Shown: piece after piece, positions 43,009 through 51,940 of the stretch | Position numbering within the stretch: the stretch's first letter is position 1 | Layout of the letters: the number at the start of each line of letters is the position of its first letter | Assembly (NCBI GenBank): GCA_023415715.1 | Contig: JAEZJP010000250.1 | Coordinates: 1-63,346 of the forward strand | Reading direction: 5' to 3' | Origin: Bacillota bacterium | Lineage (GTDB): Bacteria; Bacillota; Clostridia; Christensenellales; Aristaeellaceae | Length of the DNA: 63,346 nucleotides | Program-made: the position numbers and the translations under genes | The notes under the pieces: generated by a model | Databases searched by the model: none | What the model saw: only the letters and a program-made list of their open reading frames with translations | What the model was told of the DNA's origin: nothing

Positions 43009-43773
43009 ATGAATATCGCCATTGCTGAAAAGCTGAAACAATTGAGGAATATGAAAGGCTTGACACAGGAGGAGCTTGCCGGCTTTTTGGACGTCAGTTT
43101 CCAAGCCGTCAGCAAGTGGGAGCGGGGTGAGTGTTTTCCTGATATCACGATGCTGCCGAGTCTTGCCAACTTTTTTAATGTATCCATTGATGAATTGATG
43201 GGTATGAATGATATCCGAAATCAAGAACAGCTGAGCGAAGTATTCCGGCGTGCACACGAGTATGAGGCTGACAGCAAGTATGATGAGGCGGTGGAACTCT
43301 TGAGACATGCTGTTAAAACATTTCCAAACAATTATGGGCTTATATCGGAACTTGCTTTGGCGCATTCTTTTTCCAATCCAAACGATACGAAGGAAGCCAT
43401 TTCCTTGTCCGAGTGCGTATTGGAAAACAGTACAAGCGAAAAGATCAGAAGCACAGTAAGGGCAAATCTGTGCTTCCTGTATAAGCGTGCCGGTGATCTT
43501 AAAAAAGCAATGGATTTAGCCCGTACATTGCCTCATGTTTGGGAAAGCCGTGAAATGCTTCGCGTTGAATTACTGGAAGGTCAAGCATATGTTGAAACCC
43601 TGAAAAAGTCTATCGGCATTGTACTGATGGTTATGAATGAAAAGATTAACGCACTTCAAGATACAAAACGATTAGTGAACCAAAGTCAAAAGACCGTTGC
43701 GCTTGGTGTATGTGAAGATGATGCCGCAGATATACCGGCCATTTTAAGCAAGATAGCGTCTTTCCTAAATTGA
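43009..43773 (+). CDS. XRE-family HTH regulator with TPR-like C-terminus
   Basis: 254 residues. HTH_3 at 3-58: IAEKLKQLRNMKGLTQEELAGFLDVSFQAVSKWERG, described by its ends. The remainder is helical with repeat-like segments (YDEAVELLRHAVKTFPNN, AISLSECVLENSTSEKI, AGDLKKAMDLARTLP). The ATG at 43009 has AGGAGG 8 nt upstream; the GTG at 43000 overlaps it. Regulatory target is unknown. It is divergent from the toxin-antitoxin pair and convergent with a response regulator. Confidence 0.85.
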   Translation: MNIAIAEKLKQLRNMKGLTQEELAGFLDVSFQAVSKWERGECFPDITMLPSLANFFNVSIDELMGMNDIRNQEQLSEVFRRAHEYEADSKYDEAVELLRHAVKTFPNNYGLISELALAHSFSNPNDTKEAISLSECVLENSTSEKIRSTVRANLCFLYKRAGDLKKAMDLARTLPHVWESREMLRVELLEGQAYVETLKKSIGIVLMVMNEKINALQDTKRLVNQSQKTVALGVCEDDAADIPAILSKIASFLN

Positions 43774-43780
43774 TACAAGA

Positions 43781-45235
43781 TCAAAACCCTGGATTCTGCT
43801 GATGAAATTTCAGCATCCACTCCACCGCGGCGGTGCTTTTGCGGAATTCCGACGGCGTCATGCCGGTAATGCTGCGGAAGGTGGTAAAAAAGTGATTGTA
43901 TCCGTTGAAGCCGACGCTTACGCAAATAGAGGAAATGGGCATCGAGCCGAATAAAATCAGGCGTGCCGCGTGGTAGATGCGCAGTTTGTTCAGATAGCCT
44001 ATGATATTTTCACCGGTTTCCTTTTTAAATGAAAAACTCAAATGGTTATAACTTAGGTTGCAATAGCGTGCCACATCGTTCAGGCTGATATCTTCCGCAT
44101 AATGCTGATTCAGATAATCGAGCGCCTTCAGTATATTCTGCGAATAATGGCAGTCCAGGCGGGTACCCCCGTATTCGGCCAACCCGGTGAAAAGGCGGAC
44201 AAAGAACGCTTCCATTTGGCCGGGGTCGGCAGGCAGGCGCATAACGGCGTCCGGGGGCAGGGAAAGCAGCCGTCGTATATGAGACGAAATGCCGCACATT
44301 TCATTGCAAAAGGAATTCATATCATTTTTTGCCTCGGCACTTACATACAGAGCATGAATGATCTGCGCAATGAGACCTTTTTGATTATTGACCACCGCGA
44401 ACATCAAGGATATTCCGTCCTGCGAACTCATGGTGACCTTATTGGCCGGAATCCTCGGCATATACTGCCTGCGTGAAAGCTGGTACAGATTGTCCATATG
44501 CGCCGCATCAGAGCAAAACTTCGGCGGAAGGAATATATAGTCAATATTGTGGTATTTGCTAAGCGCTCTTTTGACTTTTGCGGCATACTCCTGTGTAAAA
44601 TCCGTATTTGTTTCCATTGCATCCTGAGGGAAAAACAGCAGCAATTCGCCTTCACCCGGCGCACAGACAGCAGCGCCGGGGATCGCATGCAATATATGCC
44701 GGCAGGTTTGAAGGATGCTGTGCTGCTGGGCCTCGATGAGGGGAACGCTTTCCTCCGGATAGGCGTAAACCAAAATCCCCTTCATACCGCCGCACGGGGC
44801 CGTATGGTCCCTGAACAATTTCAACAGACATGCTTCCGTATCTTCGGCCTCTTGGGGAACGGAACTTAAGGCGCCGTATTGCGCGAGCATGGCAAGAATG
44901 CTCTCCTTTGTGATCTCATGCTTTAATAGATAATCGATTGCGCCATGCTTCAGCGCTTCCCTGACGTAAGGATAATCGGAATAGCTGCTCAGCATGATGC
45001 ACAGGATGGAAGGATCCAGGGCACGGATTTTTCCAAGAAGCGTGATGCCGTCCATGTCCGGCATGCAAACGTCGATTACGGCGATATCGGCGGTATGGCC
45101 TGCCAAATAATCAAGAGCCTCCTGCCCGTTATGGGCTTCATACGCAATCTCCAGCCCATAATGATTCCAGTCAGCCAAAGTAAAAAACGCGTTCAGCGCA
45201 AGAAAGTCATCGTCCACAAGGAGTATGCGCTTCAT
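43781..45235 (-). CDS. Response regulator with AraC HTH (YesN-type)
   Basis: 484 residues. REC with VDDD (7-10), phospho-acceptor D55 (VIDVCMPD), and an HEITKE segment at the lysine position (LLKHEI). A ~250-residue linker domain follows, then a C-terminal AraC HTH (DISLNDVARYCNLSYNHLSFSFKKETG and SICVSVGFNGYNHFFTTFRSITGMTPSEFR, described by their ends). It overlaps its kinase by ATGA. GGAGGA lies 7 nt before the ATG. It likely activates importer operon e, which diverges from this pair. Confidence 0.92.
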   Translation of the reverse strand: MKRILLVDDDFLALNAFFTLADWNHYGLEIAYEAHNGQEALDYLAGHTADIAVIDVCMPDMDGITLLGKIRALDPSILCIMLSSYSDYPYVREALKHGAIDYLLKHEITKESILAMLAQYGALSSVPQEAEDTEACLLKLFRDHTAPCGGMKGILVYAYPEESVPLIEAQQHSILQTCRHILHAIPGAAVCAPGEGELLLFFPQDAMETNTDFTQEYAAKVKRALSKYHNIDYIFLPPKFCSDAAHMDNLYQLSRRQYMPRIPANKVTMSSQDGISLMFAVVNNQKGLIAQIIHALYVSAEAKNDMNSFCNEMCGISSHIRRLLSLPPDAVMRLPADPGQMEAFFVRLFTGLAEYGGTRLDCHYSQNILKALDYLNQHYAEDISLNDVARYCNLSYNHLSFSFKKETGENIIGYLNKLRIYHAARLILFGSMPISSICVSVGFNGYNHFFTTFRSITGMTPSEFRKSTAAVEWMLKFHQQNPGF

Positions 45236-46956
45236 GCGGATTCCTCCTTCTGCACGGCGGGAAGAAGGATATCGACCTTGGTATAAGCATTCAGCCGCGA
45301 GCTTATATGAAGGCCGTAATCATCTCCGAACCTTAAACGGATGCGTTCATGCACGTTATGTACCCCTATACCAGAAAAGCGCATCTTGCTGGTGTTGTGC
45401 TTTTCTGAAAGAAGCGCGTCAAGCTGTTCCTGATCCATGCCCTGCCCGTTATCCACGATGGAAAGGCAAAGCAGATCCCCCTGCCGTTTGGCGTAGATAC
45501 GTATGATCCCCTTGCGGCTGCTTTTTGAAATTCCGTGGATCACCGCGTTTTCCACGATAGGCTGTAAAACCATCTGCGGTATCAAATAATCATATGTATC
45601 CTCATCCACTTTCATATCAAGTACAAAGTCGTCCAGGTATTGGTATTTGCAAATCTCAAAATAATTCCTGACATATTCCAGTTCCTGCGAAAGGGGGATC
45701 AATAAACCCTCGTTTGTAAGCGCTGCCCGTAAAAGATTAATGAGCGCTGTGACCATCCTTGCGATATGGTCCATGCCCTGCATGGTGGCAAGCTGGCGCA
45801 TATTGTTGAGCGCATTGTACAGAAAGTGTGGGCTCACCTGGGCGCGAAGCACCTGCATTTCCAGCTCATGCTGCATTTGTTCCTTCTCCTGGTTATCCCG
45901 GATCAGGGCGGATATGCGCAAGGCCATGCGGGCAAAGGTTTGGCTCAGGCGGCCAAGCTCGTCCTGCGAAGGGATAAGCTTGATTTGAGAATACTTTTCC
46001 TGTTCCATGAGGCTGATGTTTTCCTGCATGATCCGAAACCCGCCGGCCAAGCTTCTGGATATGCCGTAACTTAGCACAATGCTTGCAAGGAAAGAGCATA
46101 ACAGCGCAGGCACCAGCCATGGGGAAACCTGCATCATCTTATCCGACAGGCTGACAACCGGGAACGCCATGGCGATGACAAGATTGCCTCCCGAGGAAGA
46201 TGAAGAGACAAGATGCCACCTGTCGGCGAGTATGCCGCGCTTTTGTTCCCCGCCGAGAATAGCGTCGCGGATCAAAACAGCATGGCTGTCTCCTTCGGTA
46301 TATTGCCGGAAGATATTCCCCTCGCGGTCCAGAAGCAGAAGCGAACTGTCCGCAGATAAAAGGCTGGAACTGATGGTATCAAAAACGCTGTTATTGATTT
46401 GGGTAACCAAATAGGCCTTGACGCCGCTGCTGAGTACAAAAGAGGATACGTAAAAAGCATAGCCATCGTGTACAAGCAGCCGGCCCAATTGGGACGGCTC
46501 CAATGTGTACGGATTCAACGTTGTATAGAAGCTGCCGTATTGTATGCTTTCCTGCGGGCTTCGGTAAATCATCATGCCCATAATCAGGTTCGTCTGGCTC
46601 CGCCCGCATAACTGCAGCGTCTTTTGCGCCGCATTATATACCTCAAACCATTCGTAAGACGGCATGAGTTTCGCGTCGTTGTAGAGAAAACTATATATAT
46701 ACTCGCTGGAGAAGAGAAGTGCGTGATTCTGGGCAATGGTGTTGACGGCAGTATCCATTTGAACGGCGATGGCTTCCACCGAACTTTGGCTGTTTGATAT
46801 CACCACATTCGTTATATCATTGAATGCGGACAAGGAATAGGCTCCGGTAAGCAGCATGGATACGGCAAAAAGGGCAATAAAGATGGAAAGGAAAGCACGG
46901 GCCGATACGTGTTTACGTACATTCACCAATTCCAAAAGATGGTTTATTAAGTGCAA
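45232..46956 (-). CDS. Sensor histidine kinase, YesM type
   Basis: 574 residues: TM1 at about 20-42, an extracytoplasmic sensor to ~280, TM2 (WLVPALLCSFLASIVLSYGIS), HAMP-like region, His_kinase with phospho-His in AQVSPHFLYNALNNMRQL, and HATPase_c with VENAVIHGISKSSRKG and IVDNGQGMDQEQ. TTG start at 46956 behind GAGAGGGTGA. It is the divergent partner of importer operon e, and its promoter (TTGCCG-17-TATAAT) reads away from that operon. Confidence 0.92.
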   Translation of the reverse strand: MHLINHLLELVNVRKHVSARAFLSIFIALFAVSMLLTGAYSLSAFNDITNVVISNSQSSVEAIAVQMDTAVNTIAQNHALLFSSEYIYSFLYNDAKLMPSYEWFEVYNAAQKTLQLCGRSQTNLIMGMMIYRSPQESIQYGSFYTTLNPYTLEPSQLGRLLVHDGYAFYVSSFVLSSGVKAYLVTQINNSVFDTISSSLLSADSSLLLLDREGNIFRQYTEGDSHAVLIRDAILGGEQKRGILADRWHLVSSSSSGGNLVIAMAFPVVSLSDKMMQVSPWLVPALLCSFLASIVLSYGISRSLAGGFRIMQENISLMEQEKYSQIKLIPSQDELGRLSQTFARMALRISALIRDNQEKEQMQHELEMQVLRAQVSPHFLYNALNNMRQLATMQGMDHIARMVTALINLLRAALTNEGLLIPLSQELEYVRNYFEICKYQYLDDFVLDMKVDEDTYDYLIPQMVLQPIVENAVIHGISKSSRKGIIRIYAKRQGDLLCLSIVDNGQGMDQEQLDALLSEKHNTSKMRFSGIGVHNVHERIRLRFGDDYGLHISSRLNAYTKVDILLPAVQKEESA

Positions 46957-46978
46957 ACGATCACCCTCTCATAAGTTG

Positions 46979-47007
46979 ATTATAGCATAGGCATATATAA
47001 CCGGCAA
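46979..47007 (-). promoter_or_regulatory. Promoter of the kinase/regulator pair at operon e
   Basis: TTGCCG (47007-47002), 17-nt spacer, TATAAT (46984-46979) on the minus strand. Confidence 0.65.
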
Positions 47008-47154
47008 CATTAATAAGGCAGAATGAACAAAAACCATAAATACAATAGGTAAATCGTAAATTCCGTGATGGCTTTCATCCGGTAAGGAGTTTATATTATA
47101 AGCAAGGAGGCCGGAAGAGCGATTAACCGGTCAAAATTTAAAGGAGGCAGGAAA

Positions 47155-48774
47155 GTGAAAAAGGTCCTTGTTTTCGTACTCGCTTTTATGTTGGTTCTCT
47201 CCATGGTTCCGCTGGGGAGCGTAGCGTTTGCTCAGGAGGGAAAAGACCTGGTCGCCCTTGCACAGGCGGACACGAACTTTAACCCAACGGGATATCCCAT
47301 TGTAAAAGAAAAAGTGAAAAAGACGATCATGATCCGCCAGCCCGCCAACATCAGCAACCCCGCCGACATGGCGACGCTCAAGTACATTGCCGACAAGTTG
47401 AACATTGAAATCGAATGGATCGTTGTCGGCGCTGACGGATGGAACGAGCGCATCAACCTGATGTTCGCCTCCGGAGATCTGCCGGACATCATCATGAAAG
47501 GCACCATTCCTGCTGCCAACCTGCCCCGCGTGGTGGAAGACGGCCAGCTGACGGCGCTGGATGATCTCATGGCGGCGTACTCCACGGGTCTTAAGCCGCT
47601 GCTTACGCAGTATCCCGGCGTGGATGCAGCCGCGCGTGCGGCTGACGGCAAGCTCTACACCTTGCCCGGCATCAATACGCTCAAGCCCAACCTGACTGCT
47701 CACCGCAATCTTTGGATCAACAAGACCTGGCTTAACAATCTTGGCCTTGCAATGCCAAAGACCACGGCGGAACTGCTGGATGTGCTCCGCGCATTCCGCG
47801 ACAAGGATGCGGACGGCGATGGCAACGCAAACAATGAGATCCCCTATGCCGTGGAAGATTCCGGCGCAACGCACAACGCCCGTCCCGATATCATTGGCGG
47901 CCTGTTTGGCGTATACAGGAACTTTGGGTATGACAATGTGCAGTTGGTGGACGGCAAGGTCAGCTTCCTGAAGACCGGCGACATTTGGAAGCAGACGCTG
48001 CAATACATGAATGTGATGTACACCGAAGGGCTGCTGGATAACGAAGTGTTCACCCAGACCAACGACATGTCCATTGGCAAGCTTTCCAGCGGCAATGTGG
48101 GCGTGTTTGGTCTTAGCTCCAACGACCTGTTCACCACAGTCAGCGACAACTACGAGGCCCTGGCTCCCGTGGTCAGCGACAGCGGCCTTCAGCCTGTGAT
48201 CGCGCTTGAGTCCAACTCCATGGGCAGCAACACGTTTATAACTACTGCCGACGAATCCCCCTGGGTCTCCTTCCGCCTGCTGGATTACTTCTTCACGGAA
48301 GAAGGCTCCATGACGGTGGGCTGCTTCAATGACGACCTGATCGGCGTCACCTGCCAGAAGAAGGCGGACGGCACCTGGGATTACACCGACGCGATGCTGA
48401 ACGACGAGCGCGGCGTGGCCGTAGCGGTCGGCGAGGCTTGCCCCCTGCCGGGCGGCGGCTTCGGCTACTGGCGCAATGAAAACAACTCCAACTACATCTA
48501 CAGCAAAAAGGTTCAGGAGAATGTACCAGTTTGGACGCCTTACTATCAGACCACGCCCGTATATGGCGCGCCCCAGTTTGATTCCCAGACCGCAGACCGC
48601 CTGAACGAGATCAAGGCTGACCTGGATGTCTATGTGCTGGAATGCCAGGCAAAGTTCATCACAGGCGAAATGAGCTTTGACAAGTGGGATGAATACGTGG
48701 CCACCACTTCACAGCTGGGTGCCGATGAACTGGTCGGATATTACCAAACCTACTACGATTCCCTGCAAAAGTAA
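47155..48774 (+). CDS. ABC transporter substrate-binding protein (operon e)
   Basis: 539 residues with signal peptide KKVLVFVLAFMLVLSMVPLG then SVAFAQEG, no lipobox. LplA-like features: RQPANISNPADMATLKYIADKLN (ends given), FASGDLPDIIMKG, HRNLWINKTWLNNLGL and NEIPYAVED. DKDADGDGNANNEIPY resembles a Ca-binding loop. GTG start at 47155 behind AAAGGAGG. It leads a rightward operon with two permeases and an enolase-superfamily enzyme. Confidence 0.92.
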   Translation: MKKVLVFVLAFMLVLSMVPLGSVAFAQEGKDLVALAQADTNFNPTGYPIVKEKVKKTIMIRQPANISNPADMATLKYIADKLNIEIEWIVVGADGWNERINLMFASGDLPDIIMKGTIPAANLPRVVEDGQLTALDDLMAAYSTGLKPLLTQYPGVDAAARAADGKLYTLPGINTLKPNLTAHRNLWINKTWLNNLGLAMPKTTAELLDVLRAFRDKDADGDGNANNEIPYAVEDSGATHNARPDIIGGLFGVYRNFGYDNVQLVDGKVSFLKTGDIWKQTLQYMNVMYTEGLLDNEVFTQTNDMSIGKLSSGNVGVFGLSSNDLFTTVSDNYEALAPVVSDSGLQPVIALESNSMGSNTFITTADESPWVSFRLLDYFFTEEGSMTVGCFNDDLIGVTCQKKADGTWDYTDAMLNDERGVAVAVGEACPLPGGGFGYWRNENNSNYIYSKKVQENVPVWTPYYQTTPVYGAPQFDSQTADRLNEIKADLDVYVLECQAKFITGEMSFDKWDEYVATTSQLGADELVGYYQTYYDSLQK

Positions 48775-48785
48775 CTCATTCAATA

Positions 48786-48811
48786 GGGGCGGCGGAAATC
48801 CCCGCCGCCCC
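48786..48811. other. Intercistronic stem-loop after binding-protein gene (operon e)
   Basis: GGGGCGGCGG (48786-48795) and CCGCCGCCCC (48802-48811), a 10-bp all-G/C stem with no U-tract. Confidence 0.7.
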
Positions 48812-48843
48812 GTTACTATCTCTGGAAGGAGCAAGAAGCGATC

Positions 48844-49773
48844 ATGACAGACTATAAAAAGCACCGCAAAATGCTTCTTGGAAAAAGAATCTGGCAATCG
48901 CGGGAACTCTACCTGCTTCTTTTGCTCCCTCTATTGTGGTATGTAATTTTCAGATACATACCACTCTACGGTGTGCAAATAGCATTCCGTGACTACCGCA
49001 CAGCCCGCGGTTTCTTCGGCAGCGAATGGGTCGGGCTGAAGCATTTTACGCGGTTCTTCAATTCCTTTTATTTTGACCGGGTGGTAAGCAATACGCTGAT
49101 CATCAACGGCGTGAGCCTGCTGGTGGGCTTCCCCATCCCAATCCTTTTTGCCCTCATCCTCAATGAACTGAAAAATATACACTATAAAAAATTCCTGCAG
49201 AACGTGACGTATATCCCGCACTTTCTGTCAGCCGTTGTGCTGGTCAGCGTTATGCAGCTCATGTTCAACCCCAATACCGGCGTGTATAATCTGCTGCGCC
49301 AGGCGATGGGGCTGAAAACAACGAATTATTTTGCGACCATCAGCGCCTTCAAGCCCATGTACATCCTGTCGGGCCTGTGGCAGAACATGGGCTGGGACTC
49401 TATACTATATATTGCCGCGCTGGCCGGCATCGATCCCACGCTGTACGAGGCGGCGACCATCGACGGCGCTACAAGGTATCAAAAGATGCGGTTTATCTCC
49501 ATCCCCTGCATCATGGGTACGGTCACCATCATGCTGCTGCTTAGGTGCGGTCAGATCATGAACATAGGCTACGAAAAAGTGCTTTTGATGCAGAACAGTC
49601 TGAACATGGCCTCCAGCGATGTGATTTCCACCTATGTGTACCGCGTGGGCATATTGGATGGCAACTACTCCTACTCCACCGCCATCAACCTGTTCAATTC
49701 AGGCTGCAATATCATTTTGCTGTATATTGCGAACCTGCTGGCGAAGAAAATGGGAGGTTCAAGCCTATGGTAG
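48844..49773 (+). CDS. ABC transporter permease, LplB-like (operon e)
   Basis: 309 residues. After a basic start, TM1 reads LYLLLLLPLLWYVIFRYIP. Typical RDYRTARGFFGSEWVGLKHFTRFF, TLIINGVSLLVGFPIPILFALILNE and coupling loop TLYEAATIDGATRYQKMRFISIP follow. The last helix is NLFNSGCNIILLYIANLLA. Its end overlaps the next gene. Confidence 0.9.
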   Translation: MTDYKKHRKMLLGKRIWQSRELYLLLLLPLLWYVIFRYIPLYGVQIAFRDYRTARGFFGSEWVGLKHFTRFFNSFYFDRVVSNTLIINGVSLLVGFPIPILFALILNELKNIHYKKFLQNVTYIPHFLSAVVLVSVMQLMFNPNTGVYNLLRQAMGLKTTNYFATISAFKPMYILSGLWQNMGWDSILYIAALAGIDPTLYEAATIDGATRYQKMRFISIPCIMGTVTIMLLLRCGQIMNIGYEKVLLMQNSLNMASSDVISTYVYRVGILDGNYSYSTAINLFNSGCNIILLYIANLLAKKMGGSSLW

Positions 49774-50675
49774 AAGGTAGGATCAAAATGCCTGCGCCCA
49801 TGAGGCTCAAGGAGACGAAAAGGGACCGCGTATTCTTAAGTGCGTTATTCACCGTCAGCATGCTGGTCCTTCTGATCGAGATCTATCCCCTGATCTATGT
49901 GGTCAGCGCATCCTTCAGCTCTTCGGATGCCATTTCCCTGGGCAAGGTCTACCTGTGGCCTGTGGAATTCAACTTAAGGGGATATGAGATGCTGGCGTGC
50001 AACGGCGATATCCTTCTTGGCTTTAAAAACAGCGGCATGTACCTTGTCATCGGTACAACCATCAATATGGTGTTGACCGTGCTGCTGGCCTATCCGCTCT
50101 CCAGAAGCGAAATGCCGGGCCGGAACATCATCATGATCTTCGTGGTGCTGACTATGTATATCCAGGGCGGGCTGATCCCCACCTATCTTGTGGTCAACAA
50201 AATGAATATGGTGGATAAGGTGTGGGGCCTGGTTCTGCCCAATGCCATTATTACCACCAACATGATCATCATGCGCACGTACTTCCAGACGTCGATTCCG
50301 GATAGCCTCAGGGAGGCGGCGTTCCTGGACGGCTGCAGCTATATCCGCTTTTTGTGGAACGTGGTGCTGCCGCTTTCCATGCCGATCCTCGCCGTGATCG
50401 GCCTGTATTACGCGGTTGGCCATTGGAACAACTATTTTGATGCCTTGATCTACCTGCGCTCGTCGCAGAAACAAAGCCTGCAGCTGGTGCTGCGCAACAT
50501 ACTGCTGGCCAACCAGGTGAACGCCGGCGACGGGTCGTACGCGGAAAGCTCGAAGCTTGGGGTCACCATCAAGTATTCCGTGATTGTTTTCAGCTGCATT
50601 CCTATGATGATCGCCTATCCCTTCGTGCAGCGGTTCTTTGTAAAAGGTGTCATGATCGGCGCGCTGAAAGGCTGA
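49767..50675 (+). CDS. ABC transporter permease, LplC/YtcP-like (operon e)
   Basis: 302 residues from ATG 49767 (GGGAGG 9 nt upstream), overlapping the previous gene by 7 nt; an ATG at 49788 is an alternative. TM1 is VFLSALFTVSMLVLLIEIYPLIYV. Coupling loop SLREAAFLDGCSYIRFLWNVVLP; tail VQRFFVKGVMIGALKG. Channel partner of the LplB-like permease. Confidence 0.9.
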   Translation: MVEGRIKMPAPMRLKETKRDRVFLSALFTVSMLVLLIEIYPLIYVVSASFSSSDAISLGKVYLWPVEFNLRGYEMLACNGDILLGFKNSGMYLVIGTTINMVLTVLLAYPLSRSEMPGRNIIMIFVVLTMYIQGGLIPTYLVVNKMNMVDKVWGLVLPNAIITTNMIIMRTYFQTSIPDSLREAAFLDGCSYIRFLWNVVLPLSMPILAVIGLYYAVGHWNNYFDALIYLRSSQKQSLQLVLRNILLANQVNAGDGSYAESSKLGVTIKYSVIVFSCIPMMIAYPFVQRFFVKGVMIGALKG

Positions 50676-50705
50676 TAAGCCATACCTATAGGAGGAGGAA
50701 AGAAT

Positions 50706-51839
50706 ATGGATTCTACGGAAGCATTCAAAAAAGCACTGTTAGGACACAGGATCGAAAAGGTGGAGTTTTACAGTTTCCGGGCACGGTACCCCCGGCTGCA
50801 CGGCAAGAATGCGCGGCTCAGTTACCATGGTTTCGGCGGCGAAGTAACCGCCGCCAAGCTTTATACCGATAAGGGGGCGGCCGGCTGGGGGCAGATCAGC
50901 ACAAGGATCGATAAGGCACGGGAAGCCGTATCCCTGGTGGAAGGCAGGGAACTGACCTCTCTGTTTGCCTGCGAGACCGGGATCCTGGATGAAAGGCTGG
51001 CATCGTTCGATATTCCGCTCCATGACCTGGCGGGACAAATTTTAGGCATTCCCGTCAGCAAGATGATCAAACAGACGGCGGTTAATAAGATTCCCGTCTA
51101 TGACGGGGCCATCTATATGAACGACATTATCCCGGAGGATAAACCATTTGGCGTAAACAAGGTGCTGGAAGACTGCGCCTTTGACTATGAGCTTGGCCAC
51201 CGTACATTGAAGATAAAGATCGGCCGCGGGAATATGTGGATGGAGCATGATGCGGGACTTATAAGGGATATCGAGATCGTAAACAAGATCCACGAAGCTT
51301 TCCCCGATGCCGGCTTGATGGTGGACGCCAACGACGGGTACAGCGTTCAGGATGCCATCGCCTTCCTGGAGGGGATCGGGAACGTGCCGTTGTATTGGTT
51401 TGAAGAACCTTTCCGCGAGGAAGAGAACAATAACCGGAAGCTGAAGGAATATCTTCTCATCCACCGCCCGCGTACAATGATCGCGGACGGGGAATCCATG
51501 ACGGATATCCCGCTGCTTTTCGACCTGGCCGGCAAAAAGCTATTGGATGTATGGCAGCCGGACGTCTGCGGCCACGGTTTTACGGCTTGGCGTAAGCTGA
51601 TGAAGGATATTGAGGAAAAAGGTTATCTGGCCTCGCCCCACGCCTGGGGCAATGTGGTCAAAACACATTACTGCGCACACATCGCCGCGGCGTACCCGCA
51701 CCACATTCCCTATATTGAAGCGGTTCTTGGCGAATCGGAAGGCGTTGATTATAACGGGTATGAAGTGGAAAACGGCGTCATGACGCTGCCCGACCGGCCA
51801 GGATTCGGCATGGATCTGATTTGGGCGGCGAAATTATAA
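50706..51839 (+). CDS. Enolase-superfamily (mandelate racemase/muconate-lactonizing-like) enzyme
   Basis: 377 residues. N-terminal capping domain, then a barrel with the general base LKIKIGRG, metal ligands VDANDGY, WFEEPF and ADGES, and a late PHAWGN histidine. These enzymes abstract an alpha proton from a carboxylate, commonly dehydrating a sugar acid such as a gluconate, galactonate or mannonate. The exact substrate is not visible. It sits in operon e behind the permeases with AGGAGGAGG before the ATG, so it probably processes the imported sugar acid. Confidence 0.88.
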   Translation: MDSTEAFKKALLGHRIEKVEFYSFRARYPRLHGKNARLSYHGFGGEVTAAKLYTDKGAAGWGQISTRIDKAREAVSLVEGRELTSLFACETGILDERLASFDIPLHDLAGQILGIPVSKMIKQTAVNKIPVYDGAIYMNDIIPEDKPFGVNKVLEDCAFDYELGHRTLKIKIGRGNMWMEHDAGLIRDIEIVNKIHEAFPDAGLMVDANDGYSVQDAIAFLEGIGNVPLYWFEEPFREEENNNRKLKEYLLIHRPRTMIADGESMTDIPLLFDLAGKKLLDVWQPDVCGHGFTAWRKLMKDIEEKGYLASPHAWGNVVKTHYCAHIAAAYPHHIPYIEAVLGESEGVDYNGYEVENGVMTLPDRPGFGMDLIWAAKL

Positions 51840-51890
51840 ACTCAAATCTTTTCTATTCTTTTCCCATCGCTTACTAACTTGTTTATATAT

Positions 51891-51927
51891 GAAACGAAGC
51901 CCGGCCAATATGACTGCGCTTCGTTTC
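51891..51927. terminator. Bidirectional terminator between operon e and nagZ
   Basis: 10-bp stem GAAACGAAGC/GCTTCGTTTC (51891-51900, 51918-51927) between convergent genes. The plus side is followed by AGTCTATTC, the minus side by ATATATAAAC. Confidence 0.6.
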
Positions 51928-51940
51928 AGTCTATTCATCC

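Noticed and set aside
47760..47880. Possible Ca-binding EF-hand-like loop as separate feature
   Set aside because: DKDADGDGNANNE is within the binding protein and is a common feature of LplA-type proteins; not an independent element.
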